Shown here piece after piece: positions 45,363-58,015 of a stretch of DNA of 64,000 nucleotides. Positions within the stretch are counted from its first letter, which is position 1. Every line of letters starts with the position of its first letter. Source of the DNA: Lanius collurio (taxonomy: Eukaryota; Chordata; Aves; Passeriformes; Laniidae). The translations under genes and the position numbers were made by a program. The stretch spans positions 11,118,424 through 11,182,423 of the forward strand of contig JACBWW010000020.1 in assembly GCA_020086605.1 (NCBI GenBank). The letters are read 5' to 3'. The notes under the pieces are model-generated. The model saw only the letters and a list, made by a program, of their open reading frames with translations. It was not told where the DNA came from and ran no database searches.

Positions 45363-48300
45363 AAAAGAAATTTTTTCCTAAAAAAGGGTTATATTTTACA
45401 ATGTAAAATCAAACCAAAGGCCAATTGTTATTTCAAATATATTATAATTCTAAACAGTTTAATGTTAGACTTCTGTGTGTTTTACAAAACAATTTCATGT
45501 TCACATACATGAGATCAGGTAAACTACAAACTCAGATTCTCATGTGTGGGTAAATCCTGGAGGTAGCTCTCCTGCTATATTTTATTTTAGAAGACCAGAT
45601 AGGAGAAGTTGTTTTTCTCTATGAAATTTTCAGTCATTTGGAGACTAAGAGATCATATTAAGATTATATCTTAAATATTTAAATTTTGCTAATACTTGAG
45701 GACAAGCATTAGAATACAATGCAATATTTTAGTAAAAGAAATTATATATTTAACAAGTAAGAGAAACTGATAATTTACTTGTGAATAATCAGAGGTTGAA
45801 AACTTCATATTAATCTCAATGGTCTCAGACAGAATTACCCATTTGGTCTTATCTCTTGATGCTTCTGGTGCCCTTTTAACCTAACCACAGTTTAAGTAGT
45901 TCAAAAAGAGTCGATAACATGACATCTCATTTCTTCATTTTGTAACTATATGAAGTTCATATATTTTGAAACTGAATTTCTTTGTATTTCTTGTCTGGAC
46001 CTTACAGTCTCTGGGAGTTACACATAATTATGTTTAATCCTTTCCACTGCTGATTCAGTACTATCTCTGTGGAGAGAGAGATGTTTCTCCTGAGTTTGTT
46101 CTCCAGTCTTCTTTTAAAAACTACAGGTGAGTAATCTATATTTCAAAGGAGGATGACCTTTGCTTGATTTAAATGAAATCTTTCTTTCAATATCTGAAAT
46201 GAGAAAGTGATTAAAGTTTTGGTAGATAGGTAAGATGTATTTTAAAAGCAGATAAGCTTAAAGGTCAGACACTGTCAAATGAAGGATTTTGGCTTTTTAA
46301 TATTTAAATACTTCATAAGAATCATGGTTTATGCATGCCTGGCACTTTTTTTAAGTTCTAAAATAAAATAGTTCTGCATTTTCATAAAATTCATCTTTGA
46401 ATGTTAGCTACATTTTGATACTGTGTGAGCAAGTACTTTGCAGCATTTGCTCTTTCTGCTTCATCTGAGGAAGTTTTCCCATTCTTTCTGCCAAATAATT
46501 TAAAAATAATATTTCAAATTAACATGAAGGAGCACCTGAATTAAAGCACCAGCTCCTTTTTCTTATATTAATCTCTATAGCTCTTCAAATGACTTAAATT
46601 CAGGAATTTTTAATGTAATTTATAAAAGTCAACGTGTAACACTTATATTGTATTATTTTGAGGATTGTGACTTGTGTATTTTAGCAAACTACCATTCTTG
46701 ATGCAGAGCATGAGATCAGCAGAGGCCATGTGAGTTATTAAACCAAATTTTTTTTGAATCACAAGCAAATAACTAATAATTTTTAACCTATATAAGAAAC
46801 CACTATCCAGAACTATAAGCAACAAGAAGATTTTTTTTTAAGATGAAAGATTTAAAAAAACCCAACTACTGATATTTTTCTTAGTGTCATAATCTTAATT
46901 TAATAAAGCTATATCTGGAGGATGCTAGAAAGTAAGAAATCTGCTTTTCTACATTTTTTTCAATACATACTTCTTTATTTCTAATTCTTATCTATAGCAA
47001 TTTACTCTATTCAAAGGTATGGCAATGCCATAGTTCTTTCAGATATCTGTGACTGATGAAATATAAAGGAATATTTATCACCAAACTTCAGAAACACAAT
47101 TTTAGTGATACATTTATGTTGAAATGCATGCATTTTGAAAGGATTAAGACAGTGAGAAGAATTTAAAGAATTTGATAGATAAAAAATTATGATGAATATG
47201 CAATGTACCAAACCCTCAAAGACTGGATCTTCTTTAATTTTAGAAAGAGAAATAACTTTTGAAGCTTAATTTGACCTGTTCTACCCCTTTCAGAAGAAAT
47301 CATATTAATCATTCTCAATTTCTGTCAGCCTTGCTACTTGTTGCCTTGAGTAATCTGTTTTCCTTTCCATAACACTGCTAACAGAAGTAAAAAATTATAT
47401 ATTTATTTTGCACTGAAATGAGAATTTAATTATCATCGCAATCACTGTTTTTCAGCTTTGATATAAATGAATAGTGCTTTCATCAGATACTGCTAAGGTA
47501 AAAAATGTAAGCCTTTCAGTTGGTCTGCTGGTTGTTTTACAGAAAGAGCTGTAAAAGATTGTTTTCCAGAACTATAAATTAGATGGTGCTTTCCCTAGGA
47601 AATTAAGATTTTCAATTTTCATAAATTTTCATAAATTTTCACCGTTTTTTGTTTCTTTCTCCCATAGATATTTTTGTTTGTAGTCAATACTAGAGATCTA
47701 GAGCAGATTTTCTGTCTTGGAAATAAGTTTTTACAGTCACATAATAGGTGTTTCACATAGTTTTGATTCCATTCTTTTTGCTTTTATTTTCTTTAACACT
47801 GAGACACTTCCTTCATGTACACTGTTATCTTGAATCATAATTGCTAATTCTCCATTTTATTTCCGAGGCTTGTCAAACTAGGATAGAAACGTAGTAGTTG
47901 TTTCTAACCTCACCTTTCCAACTTAGGATGAAATATCTTTGTGATTTGCGTTTATTTCCAGTGTTTCCCTTAAAATTCTGTTGTCTCTTTATCTATGTTC
48001 CCTCAGTTTTTCTTTTTGTTTTATGATGGGGGGTTTTGTGTAGTTGTTTTATTTTTAACCTCTTGATTGATCCCTGAGGCTATTTCTTCTGGCTACTCAC
48101 TTGGAGTTCAATATTTGACAAAATTAACGTCTTCAGGGTAACTACATGAGGGGGAAAAAGAATAAGTAGCTTCGTTTTTTGACCATTTGTTACCTTCTGT
48201 ATTTGCTAAACTCTCCTGTTCTCTTATAATCTGAGAACAGGAAAAATCCCACTAAGACAATTTTTAAGTTCCTTACATATTTTCCCAGGTTGTGTAAATT

Positions 48301-50650
48301 TATCCTTGACCCACATAAAAAATAAAATAAATAAATCTGAATTCACACTCTGAATGCAAAGTTGTTTTCTTTCTGCTACCAAGTTTCTTTTCAAGCCTAG
48401 GATAATGCCATAAATAGCAAGTCCCATGAGCCAGGTAGTAATAATTTTACCTACTGTAAAATGTTAAAAATTTGATGTCAAAACAAAGTCGTAATTTTAA
48501 ACAATTATCTGCCACACAATTAACAATTTTAATGGATCTCTAATTCAGTCATTTCCCACATGGTCTGTTTAATTAACCCTTAACAAAAGAGACCAGCACT
48601 TCAGAGTCTCAAAATAACAGAGAAGAAAACAGTATCTGCATAAACTGTTGTCACATACATTAAAAATGGCATATATATCTAGATCAAACTTAGCTAATGG
48701 ACTTTGTTTTCAATTCTGACCTTACATTCAAAGAGTAATAATTAAATCAGCTGCTCTTTAGATGACAGACTGAGAATGGCACTCTGGTCAAGCTGAGAGA
48801 ACATTATGCTATAACATGGGAAAATGTCTGAATTCTACTTATACTGGTGTGAAAGCATAGATACCACTCTTCATCTATCTTTTTCACCAGACTGCAGGTG
48901 ACTAAAGAGCTTTTATTTTCCTAATAAAATTGGATGTGCTAAATTATTAGCTTTGCTAATAATCTATGTTTTAGGGCTTTAGTCTTTTCTAGAACTGCAG
49001 CATTTAAAAGATATAGGAGACAGGAAAACATATGTTTCAAGCGGTGAACTTCAGAAATGTTCATGAAGCTGTGCTAAAACATGAAATCTCAAACTGTGGA
49101 ATGAGTAGTGTGCAGTACAAATAATGAGTTTCTTCCCTATTACCACATATCTATTTTTTAAGTAATATTTCCTGTCTTTCTTTTTACCTTTTTTTGATAT
49201 TTTAAAAGTATTCAGCCTACACTAACCTCTCCAAGCCTCCTGTGTTGTTTTTTTCTTTTTCTTTTTGCAATTTCTTTTTTAAAGTGTATTTTATTTTCTT
49301 CATCTTCAATCTTTGCTCTGGCCCTCTATTTTTACCCATTAGGTAGGAGTGCTGGTCTTTGAACACCAATACCACTTGATTCATCTTTTCTCTTTGGTTA
49401 TCTGTGCTGTGCAACACAAAAGAACATAGAAAAAAGGCTACTATCCTTGGACACATGTTGAATGTCTATATGCCTAAACAGTATTTAAAGAAGCTTACAC
49501 TTGGTTTAACAGGGTCAAAATGTACACAACCAATGTAGAAGCAGCACCAAACAGAGACAAATGAGGAAAAACATAATGCAATAAGGGCAATTAATACTCA
49601 GAAACAGAATGGATCAAAAAATCATTGAATTACTCATCTGTGTTTTCAAGTAACATATCTCTGCTATAATTTAATGTATTTTCCCCTTGATCTAGCTTGT
49701 GTCTACAGCTTTGTATGCCTAAAGGTAAGGCAGGATAAAGACAGCTTGAGGTGAGCATAATCTCACAATGAACACATAGGAACATAATGAAGAGAACTCT
49801 CCCTAATAAACAGTGCCATATGAAATGAAGAAAGATTGTGCCCTATGGTTTTATTTTCTGTAGGAATTGAGCAAGTTTGGTTTGCAATAATTAGATACAT
49901 ATATTAGCTTACTTGAAAAGTTATAGAAAAATACCATTTGTTTGAAGATTATCTAGTTTGGGGTTTTATGTTCATCTTCATGATATTTTAGCAAGTAGAA
50001 ATGAGGTTATTTAGAATGGATTTTTATTGTGCTGTTATGTGGTTTCTAATAGATTTCTTCTCTCTTAAAGTAGTAATGGAGTAATTGATCTGCCTGTGAC
50101 ATATGATTATAAAGTACAAAGCTGATTATTCAGTTTATAAATAGGAAAGTTGGCTCTATAAATTTGATTCATTTTGCAAGGCCCTTCCTTTACTTGTATT
50201 TTTTTTTCTTCTGTTTTTTAAAATTCAAATAGAAAATAGAGAGTAAGCTTTAAGGGAAAAAAAATAGGACAATCTAGAAAGAAACTTGCTTTAAGAAGAA
50301 AAGAACAGCTACTCTAAATTAACAGACTGAAAAAAAAATAACCCATATGCTTCCAAAAAAGCCCTCAAAACAGTTAACAAACTTACTAGCAAAACTATTA
50401 CCAGATCAAGGAGAAACAGAAAAAATTCCTTCTGCTCCTCTAGAAATTAAAGGCCAGGAATAAAAATTGTACTTATTTTCTATGTCACTTAAAGTAACAC
50501 TAGACTTGAAGGATATCAAACAGCTAAAGATTTTCTTCAATAGTCCATATAAAGAAATTACTCTAGTGCAAGGAAACTGAGAATCCAATGGCAGGATGAC
50601 CATGGACAGCGGATTAACAATTATTAGCCCATTCTCTCAGTCCCATGGAA
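45363..50650. other. No recognised feature (5.3 kb)
   Basis: This is the longest interval without any repeat I can name. It is uniformly AT-rich with T and A runs (for example 46829-46838 and 49230-49275). There is a small tandem 'ataaattttc' at 47620-47640. No frame over 80 residues with a domain and no promoter-like cluster was seen. Confidence 0.5.
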
Positions 50651-51060
50651 TTACGCATGTTCGTGTTCCTCTGATGGTATTGAATAAAGAGTTCCTTTAT
50701 AGTGTGAGGTACAGGTAGTGAAGTACAGGGACTTGAGAAATGTGGAAAGAGTGATTACCAGTGAAAACTGAAGCAAAAACCTGTTGAGTTCCTCAGTTGT
50801 CTTCACATTTGTTGTCACCAGCTCTCCTATCTTGTTATGGGGGAGTGGGGGGAGAGTAGAGATGTGGTGGTGGTCTCTAATTTCTTTACTCTTCCTTTTC
50901 TGAGCAATGTACCTGTAGAAGCCCTTCCTGTTACTCTTCACATTCCTTCTCAAATTCAGCTCCAATTGTTCCTTAGCATTCCTGACTCTACCTCCACACA
51001 TCAGGGCAGAGTCCTATATTCTTCCTAGGGCATCTGCCCCTGATTCCACTTCCCCTGCAC
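50651..51060 (-). pseudogene. Old CR1 ORF2 linker fragment, part 2
   Basis: On the minus strand a 116-residue frame (50651-51001) encodes the part of CR1 ORF2 between endonuclease and reverse transcriptase. Its first 40 residues carry the recognisable 'NAKEQLELNLRRNVK' and 'KGFYRYIAQKRK' blocks, followed by 'KIGELVTT'. After about 75 residues the similarity fades and the reverse transcriptase that should follow is absent. DNA to 51060 continues with CR1 coding sequence upstream of this. It joins 51336-51565 across a nested insertion. It is dead and truncated. Confidence 0.85.
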
Positions 51061-51098
51061 TTACTTCCACACTTTAGCCTGACCAGGATGTCATTATT

Positions 51099-51335
51099 CA
51101 TAGAATCATAGAATATGCCGAGTTGGAAGGGATCCACCAGAATCATCACATTCAACTCTTGGCCCTGAACAGGACACCCCAAGAATCACACCATGTGCCT
51201 GAGAGCATTGTCCAAATGCTTCTTGAACTTGGATAGGTTCGGTTCTGTTACCACTTCCCTGTGAAACCTGTTCCAGTGCCCAGCCACCCTATGGGTGAAA
51301 ACTTTTCCTGGTATCTAACCTAAACCTTCCCTCTT
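51099..51335 (-). repeat. CR1 3' end nested in an older CR1
   Basis: It starts 'tcatagaatcatagaatatgccgagttggaaggga', the reverse-complement terminus of a younger CR1 type, and continues with 'caactcttggccctgaacaggacaccccaagaatc', 'tgtgcctgagagcattgtccaaatgcttcttgaac' and 'cctgttccagtgcccagccaccctatgggtgaa'. It is about 237 bases long, 5'-truncated, and inserted into the older element on either side. It is much closer to the CR1 pattern than its host, which agrees with a later insertion. Confidence 0.9.
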
Positions 51336-51565
51336 CTGACGTGCCGATTCCTTGTCTTCCTTGCCTGATTTCTTACACATGGGAATGAAGAGCTATGGTA
51401 CATTAAGGAAACTGCTCTTAAAGAGCTGCCATGTCTCTTACTCTTCTTAATGCCATGAGGACAGTTTTTCAGATGGTCCCATCCACAAATTACTTGAATG
51501 GAAAAGGTCTGGACTTTAGTCTTCACCTGGTATCCCTGAAATACATCAAAGCATGACAACTAGGA
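51336..51565 (-). pseudogene. Old CR1 ORF2 linker fragment, part 1
   Basis: The plus-strand blocks 'ttgcctgatttcttacacatgggaa', 'tcttaaagagctgcca', 'atgaggacagtttttcagatggtccc' and 'gtctggactttagtcttca' match the reverse complement of the CR1 region that lies 5' of the linker in 50651-51060. Together the two parts form one older CR1 piece split by 51099-51335. The 79-residue minus-strand frame here (51320-51559) has no intact domain. Confidence 0.75.
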
Positions 51566-53654
51566 AGACAGAACCTTTATGCATAGAGTTTTTCAAGGGT
51601 TTTTTTGGGTTTTTTTTTTTAGTTCTGTTGTGTGGAACATTCATTCTTTATTATTTTACATCAATTCACTTTAATTTTGGGGGTTTGTCTCTTCTTTTAA
51701 TCCAGATATCAGCCATGATGAACTGCTCAACTTAAATGCAGCTTAACTAGTTTAGAAGCAACCACCAAAATTCAACTGTTACTGAAAGGAAGCAAATATT
51801 ATTGTTTCTCTTTAAAACAATAGGAATCATTATGCAGATAGGCAAATATCCAAAATTAATCATTGCACATAATGAGGTTTTATGATCAAGAGTAGTTGAA
51901 ACTGTTTTTTGCTGATTGTACTCTTATGCAATAGAACTGCATATTGAATTTTTTATTATTATTGTTTTAATATTTCTGCTTCTCTCTTTTCTTTTTAATG
52001 TTTTCGTGCAAAAAAAAAAAAAATGGCCCACTTCTAAGTTTTTGGCTGAAATTATTGACTGAACTTGAGAGCACTAAAAAACCCTTTCTTGGTTTTGGAC
52101 TCAAATTTGAGCTTTGGCTTCCTAGCTTTATAAGCAGTTTCCCACCCATCCGATTATAGTTTATTCTTCCTGTTGTCATCTTCTGTTGTATGATAATTTA
52201 GATACTAAGATAGGGCTACACTATGGGATTCCATGTCCTGGTGGCTAAGAAAAAATTGCTTATGATCTCTGAAAATCTTTGTTAAATTTCATAAAATGTG
52301 GTAGCTGTTACAGGAGATACTGATAGATTTACAAAGCTTCAGTGTATTCTGTAACATTATGGTCAGGGAATACAGGAAACTGGCAAGAGAACTGAGGCTT
52401 CAGAACTTTTTTGTTATTTTGTTGAAGAGTAAATTCCAGTAGAAGAGTCTTAAGCATGAATTAAATTGCTACATTACTGTTATTAGTTTTGTTTTAGCTT
52501 TAATTTTGTTGCGTGCATATAGTACACATTTCTGAACTGATTTTTCTTATCCCAATCAAAAGTCCATCCTTTTGTGCTGATTTGAAATAAGTGAAAAAAT
52601 GAACAATGTGGTAATAGAGATTATTATAATATCACTTTTTGTAATAGTTGTAACAATTATAATACTCAAGGACAATTGTGCCAAATAGACACAATAGTTG
52701 CTGAAAGTTGCACAGATATGTTTGTGGGATTTTTCACTGATTGGTTTGCCAGCTGTTTGGTTTAAGGGTTTTATTTTGAATTTATTAAATAAAAATAATG
52801 TTATATCTTTTTCTCTTTTCTGTCCTTATCACTTTGAACTATTTTTTAACCTATTTCAAGAGACAGAATAGCAAACAGTGGCTTAAAATTAGTTGCAATA
52901 TCCCTTAAAATTACAGTATAGGTAAGACAATAAGCTTATGGTGTTCAAGGACCATAATGCTACAGAGATTACAATGCCCTTGATGATTTTTTGCCTCTTT
53001 TTCTACTATTCCCTACATTTCTTTCAAAATACTCATATGTATTATAAATTCAGCAAAAGTGTTCTTGAACATCTGGAATAGATCACGTAGGACTTAACTC
53101 TCTGAGAATTTTTACCTTATGTGTTTTATTGTATGGTGATTTCTTTCCATAAAATTCAGTCTCTGTCAGAATTTTGCCATCATAATTATACTGTCCTCAA
53201 TTGACATTAGCCATACAGTTTTCTATTTATTTATTTTCTTATAAATCATGGAGATTTTGATCATTGCTGTTGTTTAATCTTGGAAATATTTACTTGGGAA
53301 TTTTATTTTAACCTTACTTTTTGACCCCATTTTTCTTTAAAATAATAAAGGAAATATCTTCCAAACTTGACAGGGCCTTAATAATTTCAACACTTACTGT
53401 TACACTTTGTCTTTCTGGGTGGGATTCAATGTATGTATGGGGTAAAAAAAGGACATTTGTATGGTTGGGCTTTTAGCCAACAGGACTTTCAAGTACTCCA
53501 GTCAAAAAATCTGTAATTAACACATGTACAAATATACTGCTTCTGAAATAGTCACAGTTAGCAAATGAGCTGAGAAAGTTTGAGACTACTTGGCTTATAA
53601 ATTCATCTTACCTATTTTTTTGAGGAAACCAGAACACAATCATATTTTCTTATC
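51566..53654. other. No recognised feature (2.1 kb)
   Basis: AT-rich DNA. There is an A run at 52009-52022 and a T-rich patch at 51599-51620. No gene or named repeat was seen. Confidence 0.5.
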
Positions 53655-54233
53655 TGTTGGGTTTGAATCTGTTTGTCACAGCTTTTAGCCAATGTCATTC
53701 TCTTGGGGAGTTTAGTGCCGTGTTGGCCTGACTAGGTTGTTCTTCAATACTGCTGACATCATCACTAGGGGGTGTGGCTTTGGGGAGAAGAAGAGGGAAG
53801 CACATGCTGCAATGTGGCCAGTCTGGCTTTTGGGGGTTTACCTGTTGATGGTTTGGATTATCTCAGGATCAGGGATGGGGGAAGAGATGAGATTGCAGGA
53901 ACAGCTGCCCTCCTGTCTTTGCCTGGGGGCCATATGGAAGTGACCTACAAGGAGCTTCTGTGATCTTGTCTTTGTCCCAGCAGCCATGTGGAACTAAGTC
54001 AAGATGGTGAACTCCTTCTTTCGGGGTAAACCACCTTCTTTTTTTTTTGTATAATTGTGTTATTAACATGGCCGCTTTTACTCTGCATTTCTTATTCCAT
54101 TGTCTTTTTGCTTTGAATAAATTGCTATCTCAACCCACAGCCTTTGCATCTGTCCCTGTCATACTGGAAGAGGTGTGGAAAAGGGAAGTAGCTTATTTGG
54201 AGTCTAATTTCTGGCTGGTGTGAAACCACCACA
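53655..54233 (+). mobile_element. Solo LTR, plus strand
   Basis: A 579-bp block starts 'tgttgggtttgaatctg' and ends 'tgtgaaaccaccaca'. AATAAA lies at 54116-54121, and the U5-like part that follows ('ttgctatctcaacccac', 'gcatctgtccctgtcatactggaagaggtgtggaaaaggg') has the form of a common avian LTR end. The CCACCACA terminus is shared with family B, but the body differs. A T-rich insertion-like run lies at 54033-54046. No target duplication is evident, so the left end is provisional. Frames at 53737-54069 are chance. Confidence 0.75.
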
Positions 54234-56016
54234 GTTGTAGAGAAGTAAATATTCTCTGTAAATATATAGTATTGTGTAATCATAATTCATGGAATAAATT
54301 TAATATCTTGAAGAATAGAGGTAGGGGTTGCCTGTCCTTTTCTTTACTCTCATTTTAGTCTCTGACAAAAAATGTAAAATAAGGGGACATTCGCAATTAC
54401 TTGAACTGACGAGAATTGAAAAAGACTGGTATACTTATAATGATTAGCAGAAAGCTTTTTCTTCAGGGAAAAAACTGAATTTTAAGAGAAGTGAGTAGTC
54501 AGACAGATACCACAATAATAGAGTACTTACCCTTTACTGGAGGGTGATGGCTTAGAAGTGTGAGCAAGTAGCTTGAAATCTTTAGTATCCCTGGAGCTCA
54601 CAGAATCAACTCCAGCCAGGTTTAGCTGAATCCTTCATCTTTATGTCTTCCAGGTAAGTAAAAAAATTTCAGCAGCTTGATGTACACACTATTTTTCTGA
54701 AAGTTCTGTAAAGTCAAGGCTAGACTTGAGGGCTACGATGCATTTTTCCATATTCATCTGCATTCATACCACAAAAAAAAAACTATTAAAAATTTTGAAA
54801 TATTGCTGGATATAAATAACTGACAAGTCTGGGAAAAGGTATTAATTGGGATGTCTCCTGGGAAAATAATTTTGTATTCTAGTGGACAATTACCTTCATT
54901 CTCGAAAGAATGATCAAAAAGTCAGTCAGGGATATATCCATTATCAAAGGGTCAGTGAAACTTATGTAACAGTGAAAAATAGTAAGGATTTCTAGATATA
55001 CATTTGATTTGTTTTGATTTTTTTTAAATGCAAGCTAATTGAAGGATAATAAAATTTTTTTTTCTGAAAAGGGAGGTTATTGACCGCTATTGAAAACTAC
55101 TAGGAATTAGTATATTTCTAAAACCCTTTGAAAAGAACATGTTACAATTCTGAAAACTTTCTTTTTTACTCAAATGATACTGCAGCTTTTTATGGAACTA
55201 GAGGTATCAGATTAAAACTTCATTCAGTGTTTGCCTTTGAGTCAATTTAAGTCAACTGAGCAAAAATATCTTTAAATTAATCCCAAATGGAGTTAACCTA
55301 AATCAACCAAAACAAGGACACTGTAACTTTGTGAAGACTTGATCTTGATGCTGATTGGTGTTGACACTTTATCAATGTTTCTAAATTTTCTTGTTTGCCA
55401 TCTTTTCCAGTTTGTTATTTTCTTTCTTTATTGATTCCAATTAACATTTTTTTCCATGAGTTTCCACTCCCCACAAACATATATCTATAAATAAATCAAA
55501 TAGTAGAGACCTTCATAACCCAGACCTGCAAACCATTTCCAGTCATTAATAGTAACATCTAGCTATTAGTAGCTATAAAAAAGCCCCTTTTTTCTTTTAG
55601 TTTGTTTTGGTGTCTTTGGATCAATAACTGGATATGCACTTGAATATCTAAAATTAAAATCAAATGCAGACACATTTTAATAGGTATTAAGAATTCCTGC
55701 CCCAGTTACTCTGATGCTTAATCCAGTTTTTAAAGCACTGAAATGACTGGAGTAAGGTGTGTTTTCTTCTTTCACAATTAGCAATGATAATTGTGTTATT
55801 AACAGGGAACCAACTTCTGAGCATAAGTCTAAAAACAGAATGAAAATTAAAAATAAAAACTGAGAAACCTGAAAAGATTTCCCAATATATCCACCTTAAA
55901 TGTTTAGATTGTGTCCTAGCAACTTTGGTTTTCAAAGCAAAGCAGGGTAAAGATCAGAAAATGTGATCAAAACATTAAAAAAACCAGTTTAGGATGCTTC
56001 CAGTTGTGCTTGCAAC
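54234..56016. other. No recognised feature
   Basis: AT-rich DNA. 'ttatgtcttccaggtaagtaaaa' at 54642 looks like a splice acceptor directly followed by a donor, but no exon is supported. Confidence 0.45.
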
Positions 56017-56490
56017 TGTGGTGGCTGGTTGGCCTGCGGTACAAGAGACAAAGAAAGTTCTTGGGTAAGACAGTCGCTGGTACCAGAGACTTATGTCATG
56101 GTCACGGTGAGCAAAGAAGCCTCTCCCAGAATGCTGGGTTCTGTTATGGTAATCTACCCCAGTTCTGCTTCCCTGGTTGGCTGTGGGCGCTCTTGCTACC
56201 TTATATGTTCCATATCCTAGAAAGTTCTCCACTCCAGGTTCCCCCATTGGCCTTTGACCCTTGCCACTCCCTGAGAGCTTCCCCATTGGTCCCAGTTCCC
56301 TGGTCCTGCCTTTCTACCTCCCCCACACTTAAACCTAGACCCTCCATTGTTCTTGGTCTTTGCCCCTGGGATCCTCCCCAGTGTGGAAGCAATAAATTGT
56401 GTGGAACTCCACACAAAGACCGTTTCAGCCTCTTTACTGCCAGCTGCTATCACTGAAACTATCCTTGTATTTGTGTGTGTGTGTATGCAG
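56017..56490 (+). mobile_element. LTR, plus strand
   Basis: It opens 'tgtggtggctggttgg' and is GC-richer than both flanks. In the U3 there are two inverted CCAAT boxes ('ccattggcc' at about 56243 and 'ccattggtcc' at about 56283). AATAAA is at 56391-56396, followed by a U5-like 'gaactccacacaaagaccg' segment. The right end is placed at the CA of 'gtatgca' (56490), but this is uncertain, since GC-rich sequence goes on to about 56600. No target duplication was seen. Overlapping frames of 103 to 179 residues on both strands (55975-56886) carry no domain that I recognise. Confidence 0.7.
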
Positions 56491-56512
56491 CTGATCCAGC
56501 TGATCCAGCTGA
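56491..56512 (+). repeat. Tandem GCTGATCCA repeat
   Basis: A 9-base unit (gctgatcca) is present twice plus a partial copy. It sits directly after a short (TG)n run at 56474-56485. Confidence 0.85.
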
Positions 56513-57829
56513 GTGGCTTCACTTTGGAGTCCCGTTTTAGAGATGGCAGCACCTTGCGCTCCAGCACAGAAGCTGCAGCGGTGAGATGGCGATATGCAAC
56601 AGCCTTCAAACTCAAAAAAATTATAGATGACTACTTAAATGAATATATGTTTTTCTGTACTTGGGCCATTCTACTCAGATTTGCAAGACTGAGTCCTAAA
56701 AAAACATTGTCCGTGAGGTGTCTCAGAACGGTTGATTCAATGATTAGTTGGCTTTACATCATCAGAGAAAGATGTCACATACTCTGCTGGGACACTGACA
56801 TCACTCTAAAATGCTCCAAGAACAGCCAAAGTTTAAAGAAAGGAGCTCTTTCTCTAGAAGATGGGAAAGATTTGGCAGCTGTGTAACTGTTAGGGACACT
56901 TTTCCCAAAGATTTATGCATTTTCAATGAAATGTCAGGATGCAGAGGGTCTGAAATAGTCTTCACACTGATGATGTGAGAGTGTGAGAATTCTGCTCTTG
57001 TAAACAAAATTATTTATACCATATTGCAAGAATCTATTAAAAACAAAACTGTAATTACCAATGTCATTGTGATTCAATGACAAAAGCTGAGCAACAAGAA
57101 ATCTAGCTTCTTTTATTGACCCAGGCAAATTCTTTAGTGACCTTGGACATTGAACTTAATTCCTCATGCTCTTGCTTTTATTTTCTCCCTTTGTTTATGT
57201 TGTGAGAACTAGCATCTCCTGCAATGACTTTAGGCAGGACCTAACACAGGAAATCTTGTAGATCATCTGCAGCATCTGAGGTATAGCCTTATGTAAAAAA
57301 AGAAGTGAAAAATTAATAAAGAATTTTGAATAGTATTTCTTTAAATATTTACTCCAGTTAAATGGTGTGATGCAAAAGGGTATAATACATAAAAAGTAAA
57401 AGAAAACAAAGGAAAAATTTCCAAAACCAAAATGTGCTGGGCCAATACCGAGAAGGTTGAAATTTCTATCAGTACACAACTGCTTTACTTGCCTTGAACT
57501 GGAAACATTTCTATTTTTGGTGAAATTTTTTAAGATTAGCAGTTTACATACTACTTCTCACTCCTGAGAAAACATATGTTTATTAATTCTAAACCAGCTA
57601 ATGTCTTTTTTCAGCACTTATGCATTTCTTCTATGAAGAGCTTTATGTATGAATATTCTCTCAAAGTCTTTTATTATTCTACACCACGAAGATTAAAATA
57701 TTTGATCTTCCAAGTTATTTGTAAAGAACATATGATTACAAAAATTATGAGTTAGTAATAGGCCAAAAAAGCATCCCATGGAAGTACAAGTTAGATTTTA
57801 AACAGACCCCATTTAAAGGCATAGGCCAA
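56513..57829. other. No recognised gene
   Basis: The first 100 bases are still GC-rich and may belong to the LTR. The long frame 56347-56886 (179 residues) begins in the LTR and runs into this area without a recognisable domain. The remainder is AT-rich. Confidence 0.45.
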
Positions 57830-58015
57830 GCAGTGTAGGTCAGCTGTTCTGCTGACAGTTAACTTTATTTAGCAAAGTCTCAAGTGTATCCACAACTGTG
57901 CAGGAGGGATCCCTCCTCCATCTTCTAGAAAAGACCGCAGGATGCCAAAGGCTGATTGGAAATTTGTCCTCACCCTAATCTTTATAAGGAATGCTCAGGG
58001 GTGAGCCCAGAGAAA
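57830..58015 (-). mobile_element. Probable LTR fragment, minus strand
   Basis: On the minus strand there is a TATA-like 'ccttataaag' (57981-57990) and, about 115 bases downstream, AATAAA (57864-57869). The GC-balanced body between them includes 'ccaatcagcc' (a CCAAT-type box) and 'ggaggagggatccctcctgc'. The order CCAAT, TATA, AATAAA is not quite canonical, since the CCAAT lies after the TATA, so the call is provisional. Ends and target duplication were not found. Confidence 0.4.

Noticed and set aside
56347..56886. 179-residue open frame on the plus strand
   Set aside because: It begins in the LTR at 56017-56490 and runs out of it without any recognisable domain.
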